Assembly: GCF_009730915.1 (NCBI RefSeq)
Contig: NC_052478.1
Span: 21,866,387-21,930,386, forward strand
Length of the DNA: 64,000 nucleotides
Direction: 5' to 3'
Origin: Dioscorea cayenensis subsp. rotundata
Lineage: Eukaryota; Streptophyta; Magnoliopsida; Dioscoreales; Dioscoreaceae
Shown here: piece by piece, positions 1 through 13,861 of the stretch
Position numbering within the stretch: position 1 is the stretch's first letter
Layout: every line of letters begins with the position of its first letter
The notes under the pieces: generated by a model
Databases searched by the model: none
The model's input: the letters and a program-made list of their open reading frames with translations, nothing else
What the model was told of the DNA's origin: nothing
Program-made: the position numbers and the translations under genes

Positions 1-52
1 TACCTTCTACATATGAACTACAGTGATTTTTGCTCATTGGTCCACTTTGCAG

Positions 53-2480
53 ACACTATTGATCTTTTGAATGTAAGCTTTGATGGAAATCTTGCTCCTG
101 ATAGAGTTTCGGCATGGGTTGGAATCAGAGAACTTCGTAGGATTGCTCCTTTGAGAAGGTAATAACCTGATTTAGTGGTACATAGTCCCAGCTGCTGTGT
201 CATTTCCTGTGCTGATGTTCACATACTATCAGTTATAATTCTGTCTCTGCATTTACATGCTCACATGTATATGTTCTTATATTGTTGGTCATCAATCTTT
301 CTTTGCATTTACATACATACAAGTATGTTATTGTCAACCTTTTATGCCTAATTGCAGTTAGCATAATTAAATATTTCATTCTGTCAGTGTCTTTCTTTTT
401 ATCTTGAAGACTCAGTAAAGACTCTAACAAGTTAATTTTAGACATGTTTTAAGCCTACAAGAACTGTAAAACCTCAAGGAACAAAAAAAGATGAACATTG
501 TATGATCTTATATAAAGTGAAAGTTGCCCTGGTCTTGTGTTAGGGGTTGGGAGGAATTGAGGAATAGTTGGTTGGTTATATAAAAGTTTAAGCGTGGAGT
601 GAATGTATTGGATGATAATTGATTAGTACAGTGCATTCATTTTTTGCTAGCTATGTGTGTGCTTTATGGATAGGATCTGAATATTACCTTCATTTATTTA
701 TTATTTCTTCAAGCTCTCTACTTTGAAGTTTAAACTAAATGATAGGTGGCGACTTGTGGAGATTGATGCCAGTTTGTCTGATTTAGCCTTGGAAACCAAG
801 CATGTAATGTCACTTATACATCCCTTGAAGACTTACATGGTATGTTTTAGCGATTTTTCCTTTTCAAAATGCACAAAATAGTTATTCCAATTTATTATAT
901 AATATATATTGCTGCAAGAAGGAGTGGCCATCATGTTTATAAATGAGAAATGGCCTTTTTCCAGTGCTAGTCATGCTTTAGTTTGATGACCAAAATGCTA
1001 AGAAAATAGTATTTCTTTTCATGTGAACAAATATTCTTCTTGTTCAATCTTTTTATGCTTAATACATCAGTTTCTTCAACTTTTATTTTGAAATGCATAC
1101 TTGTCTTTTCATATTGATCAACAGAAAACTTGGTTCAATATAAATTCTGATTTTTAATAGGAAAATTTGGTTATCTAATTCATAGAAATTATCTCCATAT
1201 ACATATTGATCAACATTGCATTGATAGAGTATTTAATAATAACAGGATCTGAATATTGGTACTGCTTTGTGGCTGGCTGCTGGAGGAGATGGTTGGGTGG
1301 ATGAAAACATCAATCCTAATTGTCGAGAAGGTCATTGTCGATACAAATACAAATCGAAAGCCAGAATTCTTCTAGTTGGTTCTGGTGCTGATGAGCAATG
1401 TGCTGGCTATGGTAGGCACAGGACAAAATATCGGGCTGGGGGGTATGACTAGTTTTTCTAAATGAGTAATTTTATTATCGATTCATATCATTCACATGTC
1501 TTTCTACATTATATTGCCAAGTAGCTATCATTGTGTGCTTCCTTCATAAAATCCATGTATTCATTTAGGTTTGAGCGTTGATCTCTTGTATGTTCTTTTG
1601 TCAGATGATTAGGAATTTGTACAATTGACGCCATTATCTTTTTAGCATTTAAAGATTACATCAATGTAAAATTAACTTATCAGCCACTCATGCATTAACT
1701 TTATTTTTTCTTCAGTTGGCTTGCCCTACACAACGAAATGAGATTGGATATGCAGAGAATATGGAAAAGAAACTTGGGCAGAGATGACAGATGCATTTCA
1801 GATCATGGAAAGGAGGTATTTATTTTGTTAGATATAGTAAATCAAACCTATGTTATAAAAATTTCGTCATTACATCTGCTGTAATCAGGCAAGGTTTCCG
1901 TTCTTGGATGAAGATGTTATTAGAACTTTACTTGAAATTCCTCTGTGGGAGATTACAAACCTCGATGAACCAGTTGGTAAAGGTGACAAGAAAATTCTGA
2001 GAGAGGTACATGTTCGATTCTAATTTCGCCCAGCTTGTTGGTCGCCAAATGAATGATAATTTAGATGAAATGCATCTGTTTATAAACACCTGTTCTGAAA
2101 ATCAAAGAATATCTGTGAAAGGTTGCTGCAAATGTATCTTGGTTCTGATTTAACTGATGTTCCAGGTTGCAAAGTTGTTGGGTTTAGAAAGTGCAGCTCT
2201 TCTCCCAAAGAGGGCTATCCAGGTATTTGTTCAATCTATGCCTTAAAAAGTTCTCACAAACAACTCATTTCAATCTTATTCCGGTTCTCGCGTTCTGTCT
2301 TAGTATTATTGAGTTTAGCATTGACAAAGTTGTTCTGTCATGGTGTTTCTCTAATAAGCTTTATATTCTTCTTCAATGCAGTTTGGTTCGAGAATAGCTC
2401 GGGAATCAAATAGAAAGAACTTTGGGAGTAATCGAGCAGCGAACCAAGCATCAGCTGGCAGTGTTGAGATTCATGAGTGA
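53..2480 (+). CDS. ASNSD1: Asparagine synthetase domain-containing protein 1 homologue, 3' exons only
   Basis: The 5' part of this gene lies left of the window. Seven exons are visible: 53-158, 746-839, 1246-1442, 1716-1815, 1889-2005, 2166-2222 and 2382-2480, joined by GT-AG introns with phases that agree. The protein contains the LNIGTALWLAAGG and LLVGSGADEQCAGYGRHR segments; SGADEQ is the PP-loop-related SGxDE signature of the asparagine synthetase C-terminal ATP-binding domain. It continues through RFPFLDEDV and LLPKRAIQFGSRIAR, then ends at TGA. The family is ASNSD1, a stand-alone relative of class B asparagine synthetase; its N-terminal glutaminase-like part is not in the window, and whether the family makes asparagine is uncertain. 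No frame break is seen. The next gene (RPL13A) is convergent. Confidence 0.9.
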
Positions 2481-3354
2481 ACCTTCGACGTTTTAACTCG
2501 TGAATAATACTGCTAAGCAGCCGATGTCATTGTGCCGAGCATATGATGGACTGTGGTTGTCAATCTATATTTTGCAGAGATAGGTGTGATATGTTGCAGT
2601 CAGGGGACTTGGAGGATGTGTTGTAGATCCATCACAACACACCTCCGCTTTCAATGTCTTCATTAGTTCTTTTTATGTTTGTTTTAAATTATTCATGACA
2701 TTGTTACTGTGTACATTATCATTTATTTCACTTTACGGATATGTATTATTGCATTTGTTTATCAATAAATTTTAAAATACGGAAAGAAATATGTGAGTGT
2801 TGGTCATTAATAATTCGTTGAGCTCATCCCAAATATGTTGCATTAGTGTAGACAGGCTCTATGTTATTTTTCTAAAAGAAGTTCAATTCAAGTTTCTCTG
2901 GTTTTGTTAATATTGTAACTTCTAAAAATACGTAGTTATCCTTAAACTTGATCTTAAGAGATTTATTGAGATGTTTGACCAATTTGTTAGATATCATAAT
3001 TAGACATTTTACATGATGAAACTTGTGACCAGAGTTTATTTCTTTTACACTTACATAGGATTTTAAGATGGATTTGTTATCTTTTACCAGTTGCTGATAT
3101 ACGCGGCCACAATTCTTTGTTTTGATAACAATCATGTTCATGGGAAAAAAAGCTGTTAGATCTTTTTCCTTGTAAACATAAATCTAGCAAAACAAAAAGA
3201 AACACTGCAAATAGCACATTGATGGGCTCCAGAACACAAGACAAAAAAAGAACTTAAACAAGGGTGCCACAAAAAGAGCCTTGAAACCAAAACTTCCCAC
3301 AACATAAAATCAGACATGATGAACATGCTTATGACTATAAATAATATAACAAAC
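2481..3354. other. Convergent intergenic spacer
   Basis: This spacer holds the 3' UTRs of the flanking convergent genes. An AATAAA-type signal (in ATCAATAAATTTT, about 2760) could serve the left gene. An 89-codon open frame on the minus strand (2872-3141) matches nothing I know and has poor coding character. No other element is seen. Confidence 0.5.
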
Positions 3355-5603
<2,249 letters not shown>

Positions 5604-5654
5604 CTCCGCTCGCTCTCCCTCGCAGCCGCTGAAGAACGAGAGGGATCGAAATGA

Positions 5655-5760
5655 AGTAACGCTAGGGTTTATCCCTTTATATATTGCCCGCGAGACCAGT
5701 TTTCGGGTTCGGGTTCAGCTCCGGATCCGGATCCGGATCCGCAAACCAGTAATGGGCTTC
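5655..5760 (-). promoter_or_regulatory. RPL13A core promoter: telo-box, TATA-like box, site II
   Basis: Read on the minus strand, AAACCCTAGC (5661-5670) is a telo-box, and TATATAAAG lies about 5676-5685. On the plus strand TGGGCT (5753-5758) is a site II element. Telo-box plus site II is the known pairing in plant translation-machinery promoters. Three head-to-tail copies of a GGATCC unit sit at about 5721-5741. Confidence 0.6.
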
Positions 5761-6080
5761 AAGAGTGTAGGCTAGATAATCAATCCCTGACCCATGAGCA
5801 CGTTCCTAACATACATACATGGCATGTCCACATTTTGTCAAAAAAATATATATATATGTAAAATATTTATTGTGTAATAATTTATTTGATCTCTTTTTAT
5901 AACAATTTGAACATTTATTGATATAAAGATATCTGAAAACAACATACATTATATAGATTAAAGAAGAACTATATCCTTTAATATATTATTATTATATATA
6001 TATACATAGGCTAGTGCTCATAGTTTGACAGGGAAAAAATAGAATTTGTAGAACAAAAGCATGAATTTTGACTTGGAATT
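5761..6080. other. Spacer between RPL13A promoter and LONGIFOLIA 3' end
   Basis: AT-rich sequence with TA microsatellite tracts near 5850 and 5995. It probably includes the 3' UTR of the LONGIFOLIA gene. Nothing else is seen. Confidence 0.4.
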
Positions 6081-9022
6081 TCATGCAATCACTTGGCAAA
6101 ACAATTGTTTTCTCCTCCTCTGATTTTTTGTTTGCAATGCAGCAACAGCAGCATCAAGCTCACAGCAAACAACATCATCAATCAGTTCCTTGAATATTGA
6201 TCTTTCAATCTCCAAAACAATCTCTTCCATTTCACTTCCAAAATGTTGCCATTCCACTGACTTCTTCAATACTTGTTCACCAGATACCAAATTATCGTCA
6301 TTCTCGCTGTTTTCACCTTTCAAGCTTTTCATTCTCCAATTGATCAATCTCTGAGCAAACTTGTCTTAGTAATCGTTGTCCGGTCGGAAGAATTCTCGAG
6401 AGTTTTCTGGTTTTAATGTATGGACTTGTTAGTTCTAGCTTCTGGACTAGCACTTCATTAACTACATCAAAAATGAGCTTCCGATGAAGTTTTTCGGTGT
6501 CATTCTTTGGCCGGAGAATATTGGTCTGTGATTTTGTTTGTTCAAGCACAAGGAACAAGTCAGGATTGATTGGATGGCCAGAAGAATGAAGCTGAAGAGG
6601 CATTGCAGTGAGATCCTTCATTAGAAGGCTTGAGGCAAGGAGTATCTCTGATACGTATCGGTGATCGGGTTTTTGAGTGTCGCACAGCAATGCAATGTGG
6701 TCTGTGGTTTGAGTTTCGCCGTCTTCTGAACTTAGTTGGCTGAGCTTCTGAACTAAGATTTCAATGCTTTTGAGCTTCTTGTGATTAATTTCTGAAGATG
6801 AATCTGTGTATCAAACCAAAAGTCTCAGAATTATTCAAAATGTACTTGTTGATGTATAATTTGTTTCTTATCTAACCTTTGAATGAATTGGAAATTGTTT
6901 TGACTGGAGATTGCATCATGTCAACCTGGCAAAATGAAGCATCCAAGACAGACATTGGACTTGGTTGTTCAGGAGGAGCAGCAGTAGCAGCATCTTCTTT
7001 CAAATTAACCGAAGATTTCTGAAACAAACAGAAGACAAGCAAATTCAGTAAACAAATTAATTAAAATGGTAAACCGAAACAATGGCATGTAAATGAAACA
7101 TACATTGTGTTCCGAAGATCTATCAGCACTTGTTACTTCAATGTCTGCCTGTGTTGAAACCAGGCTAATGTTGCTATATGATTTTAAAGAAGTCTCATCT
7201 TTTCTTGTTTCAGTGCTTGCTTCGCTTGATTGGGCATCGACGGATACTGTTTTTTTGGCAGGTTTTCTTCCTAGTTTACCTCTTGGAGAAACTGATTCGG
7301 ATGACTGCTTGCTTGGAGATTGTCTTTGAGGCTGATTCAAGTCCGAAGAAGGCGTAGGAGGCCGACGTATTTTTTTCTCCTCTCCTAACTTTTTCTGCTG
7401 CAATCTAGGGCTTATAGAGCCTGAAGTTTTAATCGAATTTCCATTGATCTCTTTACGCGGCAGCTGAATTCTTGACGGAGGTCTTGGTAAACAATTTTCC
7501 TCAGTCTTATTATTCACAGTCACAGGCCTGTTCTTCTTCTCCAATGTCTCGCTTCTTCGCGACATTTTAAGCTTTGACAAGCCTTCTAAAGGAACAACAG
7601 CAGAGGAAGGACTAGCACTTGCTTTGCTAATAGGTTTCATCGGCTTCATTACGACAATTGGAGATTCAGAAGCTCGATTAGTGCTCTTCGGAACTTGTAT
7701 AGCATCCAACAACAGTTTGAGATCCATGAGGTCCTTATTGGTTTGCAAGATCTCAAGCTCTTTCAGTCTCTTCTCTATTTCACTATGAACAAATTCAGGC
7801 CGGTGTCGGAATGGTGCCTTCTTCGCAACATGGAGCTTCTCCTGCTGCCTCCATGGAGCTGTCTCAATTGGAATCCTCGCAGTTGTCGTCATCGGTTTTC
7901 TTTCTTGACACTTGTTCTTCTTCTTCTTCCCACAAACATTGTTGTTAAAACTACTTGATATAATTGTTGGTTGTTCTTGAACATTATTTGGCATTGCCTC
8001 TAAACCCATGAGCTTTGCAACGACAACCGAATGCCGTATTTGGCTACTTGATTCTTGCTCAAAACTCAAACTTTTCGGACTTTTTCGGTTCATACTAATC
8101 TTACAAGAATCAGTACTACTATCAAGTGACAATCTTGGAGACTCTTTGAGTTTGGAAACAAGCTTAGCATCATCTCTTCCATCATATGAGTATCTAGGAC
8201 TATCTCTTGATACCAAATGAATCTTCGAAGAGGTTTTGCTTTCAAATGATGGTCTTGGTTCTTCTTCACAATGTGCTTCTTTGAGTCTAGCTAAAACTCG
8301 AAGAGATTCATTCATTTGCATTGCTATTCTTGATTTCGAATCCGGCCTCGGAGAATCTCTATGCTTAAATGCATTCTTCTTCTTGAATTCATCCTTCTCT
8401 TTGGTCAATGTTTTTATCGAAAGACCTCGAGCTTCTTTGTATATAGAATCCTTGACAACATCTCGGAAATCAAGTGATTCATTGGGTTGAGGTTCTTGTG
8501 TTGATTTGTTACAATCTAGAGAAGAGAATGAAGAAGAACATGATGAAGATGAGAATGATGTCCTTGATGACTCCATTGAAACTCTTTGATTTTCACTACA
8601 ATTCTTGCTATGACTCTTCTCCTGAAAACATTATTAAAAAAAAAAACAGAATGAAAACAAGAAAAGAAAACACTCTTGTTCTCAAATCTAACAAAGATGA
8701 GAGCAAAATTTACCAGAACAAACTCAGTAATTGGACTGCTACTGTTTGATGATGAATGTGCATGGCCTAAACAGATAAACCCAGAAAAAAAAAGCAGTTG
8801 TATAATAAATGGATTAAACCATACAAGAAAAAAAAAAAAAACATAGAATGAAATGGTGAAAGTACCTGAAGAAATGGATCTCTTATGAGTGAGTCTATGA
8901 GAAAGTCTTGGAGAAAGAAACTGATGGCGCTCAAACATTTGAAAGAAACCAGCCATGCAACCAATCTGCTTCTTCAGGTCAGAGTTTTCATCAGAAAAAA
9001 CACGGAGAAACTTTGCAGACAT
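6081..9022 (-). CDS. LNG: LONGIFOLIA / TON1-recruiting-motif (TRM) protein, with one apparent frame break near its C-terminus
   Basis: LONGIFOLIA proteins associate with microtubules through TON1-recruiting motifs and promote longitudinal cell elongation in leaves. Five coding exons: 8866-9022, 8714-8766, 7104-8621, 6877-7018 and 6081-6803. The N-terminus (MSAKFLRVFSDENSDLKKQI, then GCMAGFFQMFERH) is the family signature. Further on come the conserved VVVAKLMGLEAMP motif, a serine- and lysine-rich middle, PSPMSVLDASF, and a C-terminal DUF4378-like region. In the last exon the frame read from the splice site stops at 6313-6315 after CSEIDQLENEKLER. The conserved continuation (EMEEIVLEIERSIFKELIDD) lies in the next frame and ends at 6081. 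One extra base around 6320-6345, perhaps in TTTT at 6326-6329, explains it: the exon is 723 bases where 3n+2 is needed. I judge this a consensus error more likely than a true truncation. Confidence 0.88.
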
Positions 9023-12000
9023 TACTGAACACTGTTTTTTATTTATTTTTTTCTTAAATCATTCACAGAATCAAAAACTAGTTTGAAGTAGAAGAAAAAG
9101 AAGAAGGAGAAGATATTGAGGATGTGGAAAAGAGAATTATAAATGATAATATGTGAACAGAGGAGAGTGTGTGAGTGAGAAAGAGAAGGTTTATTACTTA
9201 TTAGAGCATGATGATAAAAGAAGGCATGTGGGCATGATAATTGTGGATGGGGCCAATGCATTGGTGGTGCATGGACATGTGAGGACTGACAGGAAAGAGA
9301 TGGAGAAAGAATCAAAGAATGCAGGTTCAAAGCTGATGTTGGTTTCTTATTACTGTCATTATGCACTGGCTTTGTGCTTTCATTCTTCATTGTTGGGTTG
9401 CTAAACTGGACAGTCAACAGTGAACAGTATAAAGTAAACAATCAACATCTCTGTTCTTTATGCTCTGCTTTGTAGAAAGATCTCATTCACCTTCTTTGCC
9501 TTTTCCCTTTTCTTTTTACAGCTCACTGTCATATATATATATACAGAGAGAGAGGTGTTTTTAGTTTTTACAGCTTTGTTGATTATAGTGAACAGGAATG
9601 GAGAATGTAGATGAAGTCACTCTGTTTACTCTTGTTACTATTTACTTTTTCCTCTCCATGTAACTATCTCTCTCTCTTACTATCTATCTATCTATCTATA
9701 TATATATATATATATTTTTAACAATTTGGTTAAGCTATAGTTTCACTGATTAACAATTTTTAATTTTACCACAACTACAGTAACAGAGCTGAAGACACTT
9801 AACTCTAAAAAAAATTTTGACAGTTTAACTCATTTTTAATATATAACAGAGGTTTAATAATTAAAAAAAAGTATATTAATAAATTTGTCTAAATGATTGA
9901 TTTTTATAGTAGCAGTTTGTATTTGTTTGTGCCGGTTGTTTGATTTTTCTGTATTTTGTTCTTGTTTTGATAATACATTGGTGGTTTATCTTTTTTTAAA
10001 TAAACAAACAAATAAATAAATATGTGAGTATAAGAGAAAATACAATGTTACATAGTGTAAAAAAACAATATAATAATATTTGTAAAAGATTATATTGGGT
10101 TTATACAATTTTTTAAAGACAAGATTCAAGTTCAAATTTTTTGCATAAAATCAAAGTGTGTAAAATATTTAAAAAAATCAATTCACATTTTTACACATGA
10201 TAGGGTCATTTTGTCAAAATAAAATAAAATAAAATATATATTGAGTTTGTTTTTATTAGTGTCAGATTTATATTTACTAAATAAACATTCATCAAGTTTG
10301 TTGAAGTTTTATAATAAATGTATCATAAAATCATATAGGATTTCCTATATATGTATGACCTTACTTCAATTAGTAAAATAAAGTAACAAGGATCCATGTC
10401 CTCTCTTCTGAGTCACTCCACTACCACCCATTTATTTAGTGGGGCAAAGTTTAGTACTTGTAAATTATTACTATGATATGATTAACTAATTATAGAAGCC
10501 AGTACTTAATCATTGAACTAATCACTGAGATTAGTTTGTCAATAAGTCACTCTCATAAATATAAATAGATAATAATAATAATAATAATGCATTAAATAGA
10601 AGGGGATGATATAAGAGTACAAAAGAATAGAAACAAGTAATTGCAAGGACTATGTGTGGTTTCATGCTTAACATTCCAAACATGTTGAAACATATAAAAA
10701 AGATTGTTTCTTTTGCTTCTATTCTTTGAGCTTGTTTTTACTAACAAATGATATGAGGCTTTGATTGCATCTCCCTAATTAGAAATTTAGTCAAATTCCT
10801 TTTTAATAATTTTATTTTTTTTATGTGTGTTTATTTTAAGTGTTTTCGATTAAAAAAATATTGAAGGAGGGATTGTATTGATATTAAGTGAGATTCCTCT
10901 GCCACATGATTGTACACTCTCTAAGAAATGCTGGCTTTCACAGGTTACTCCATTAATGGCCATTTTTTTAATTTTTTTCACTGTTTTTTTTACTGTTTTT
11001 GCATCTAATGTTGTCCATTGTTTTTTATTTATTTCTTGTTCTTGATGTTGTCATGGATTTATTGTTTTTTTTCCTCAGTGATTCTTTGTTATGGATTCAT
11101 TAGATTGGGAATATGGAGCTAATTACCAAAATAAAATATTAAATATGATTTGCAATTTGTTTTCTTTTTCATTCTTAAACAGTGTTTTTTAAAAAAATTT
11201 TCTTTTTAATTTCTTTCATAATGTGGATATGCCATTCCAGTCACATTCTATTTATGGCTCAAACTATTTATGTCTCAAATATTATTATTGATTTTCAAAC
11301 CTAAAAATTAATTTTAAGTTGACCCATCAATCAAATTTAGCTCAATAGCTCAAAATATATGGATATATTATAACTTATATATATATATTTATTTTTTATC
11401 TTTACGAACTAAGTTAAGCTATAAATGACAATTTTTTATGTTTCGTATTACATTGAAATAAATATGAATTCTCCAAAATAAAACGGATCATTTTGAACTA
11501 AATTCTGAGTAGAACTCAAGCGAAACATAGATTGATCAAGCTTTGCTTATTTCAATTCAATTCAAGTAGTTACTAATCATTACAAAAATTATATTAAATC
11601 TTAAGTATTATTATTTTTTAATAAATATGAACAAACCACGCGTCAAAAACAAGCACACAAAAAGAGCTAAGCTCTGCAACACATGTGCTTTCTATTTGCA
11701 TGAACTGAAATTTGAATCTGCCTCTTCAACAGAATGAATATCTTTATGCAAATGATCAAATGGCAATAGACCAAACAATCAAACCAATCTATATAAAACC
11801 TAGTTTGCTACAAAACTTGCAAACAATGAGAGAGAGAATAATAATGCAGATGCATTTGAAAGGGAAGGGGAAGATGATTGGTGAAATGAAGTGGAGATAA
11901 AAAAGGAGAGGGATGCAAGACCACATGAATAAAGCTAAAGGATCACATGGTGGGGGAGAGCTCCAATTTTCATTAAGTGATGGACTTTTTAGTATGAAGG

Positions 12001-13861
12001 ACAAACAAACTAATTAAAAACCATGTTTCTTGGATTCAATCACCATCTTTGTACAACCAAAACCAGATTGGCACATGATGTTTGTTCCTATTTTCTATCA
12101 ACATCTTTCTGCCTACCAAATCAGTCTCTGGGTGGGATCATACAGTTAAGAGTGTCTTGTGTTTGGATTCATGTCTTTTTGTTTCTTTCTTTTTGATTGC
12201 AAGACAAAAAGATAAAGATTCATCTACTTTTCGACAAACTATTATGTTTCAGAACTATGTATGTTTTTTTCGTGTCACTATGTATTAATTCACAAGTTGA
12301 ATTACTGAATGAAATGAACCAAAGGATACAAATTCATGCCAAGTTGAGCCTTATCTAGAGAGCATCAAGTGGTACTGAGAATGCCAACCAATATGGCATC
12401 ATAACATGTGGTGGTGGGCCAAAACTCAAAATTAAAATGGCATGAACATTGTTGTGATATTGGCAATCATATGGAACTTTTATTCAATGTGATTGCAGCA
12501 AAACAGAAAAATAAAAAAAGAAAAGAAAAGAAAAAATGATCTTTGCTTTTAGTAGTGATAAGTCTATTTGCAGGCTGAATGAAACAGTGATGGATCATAT
12601 AATGGAGTGTGTGTGTGTGTGAAGGTTCATGAATCTAATGGTAAGATTTGTGACCACATAATTCAGGCAAAGTTGAAATGCAGTAATTTATGGCTATTCT
12701 GTCAGCAAAAACTCTAAAGAACATCAGTTAAGGTTTTGGAAAAAGGATGGGAGAATCTTAGCTGGCCATAAGACTGACATGTGAGATCTAAACAAAAATG
12801 TTTGGTTTTGTGTCTTGCAGAAAATGAAACAATTACTGATCGATGGCCGAAACAGTACCTTAGCTATGATTTGGAATCCTATGGCATTACTGATCTTCGA
12901 TTCTGCATTATGAAGTTCATACAATTAGTAACAAACAAAAGAGTAGATTGAAGTACCTAGTAATTTCTTGCAGAGAGTTGGTTTTACTTCAGTAAATAAG
13001 GAGTAAAGAATGCTGGTACAAACAAATCTGCACTTCAGAATGAAGGATTGCAATCAGTGTACAATGGCTGCATTCATAGAGCTGTCTCTGAGAAAACCAA
13101 ATCTATCACATGAATGCTGACAGTGGGGTGCTACAAATTTATAATAAAATTCAAGGTAAAAAAAAACCTGTTGAACTCGAGGATGCCTCAATAACTTGGA
13201 CCATTGACTTTTCTCAGTTTCATAAATGCTGTCAACATCCGGAGTGAAGAAAAAACCTGCTGAACAGGCAAAGCCTAGCAGAGACAGCAAGTTGGACGGT
13301 ATCATAATCTTCAAAACGAAATATTTGAAACAATTGAATCATATTTAATGTGATCGCTACATGTACAAAGATACAATAATTCATCACTGTTGTGACAGTC
13401 ATCAGCTTGTAAACAACAATATCTCACACACTATTCTTATCATATTTGCAGATCAGCAAAGCAGAAGGAGAGAGGATAACTGCATCAAGGGGAAAGCAGC
13501 AAATGAGGCTTTGTCTATTCCTTGAAACTGGTTTACACAATTCATGCACATACAAACATATCCTGTGGATTTACACACAAGAAAAGAAATTTTAATTTAG
13601 GAAAAAAAATTTAAGACAACATTAAAGCTTCAATTCTCCAACAGCTTAGAAATGACGATATTTACACACCAACAAGTAACTGGTAGTCAAACTTAAAAAT
13701 TGAAGTCACTCGTGAGATAACAAAGGCAGTGATTTTCACATGGTTTCTAACTTTGGCAATTTTCTTGGATGTATATCACATAGTGTCCCTGATGTCATTC
13801 CTATTTGTATCAAATTATTTAAAATCTCTGATCATATGGTGTCAAGAGCATTTGATGATCA
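9023..13861. other. Long gene-poor spacer
   Basis: The first part (to about 9,500) is presumably the LONGIFOLIA 5' UTR and promoter, which would be unusually rich in pyrimidine tracts on the minus strand. The rest is AT-rich with simple repeats: TA near 9533, TATC then TA at 9680-9715, and AATA runs near 10,570. No tRNA, known miRNA or coding domain was recognised. An exon-like stretch at about 13,169-13,260 on the minus strand is listed under findings. Confidence 0.5.
9680..9715. repeat. (TATC)n/(TA)n microsatellite
   Basis: Five TATC units grade into about nine TA units. Confidence 0.9.

Noticed and set aside
2872-3141. 89-codon minus-strand open frame
   Set aside because: AT-rich, no recognisable similarity, no promoter or splice context, lies in a convergent 3' spacer.
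8516-9441. Several open frames overlapping the LONGIFOLIA 5' region
   Set aside because: Read-through of introns and antisense shadows of the LONGIFOLIA exons and leader.
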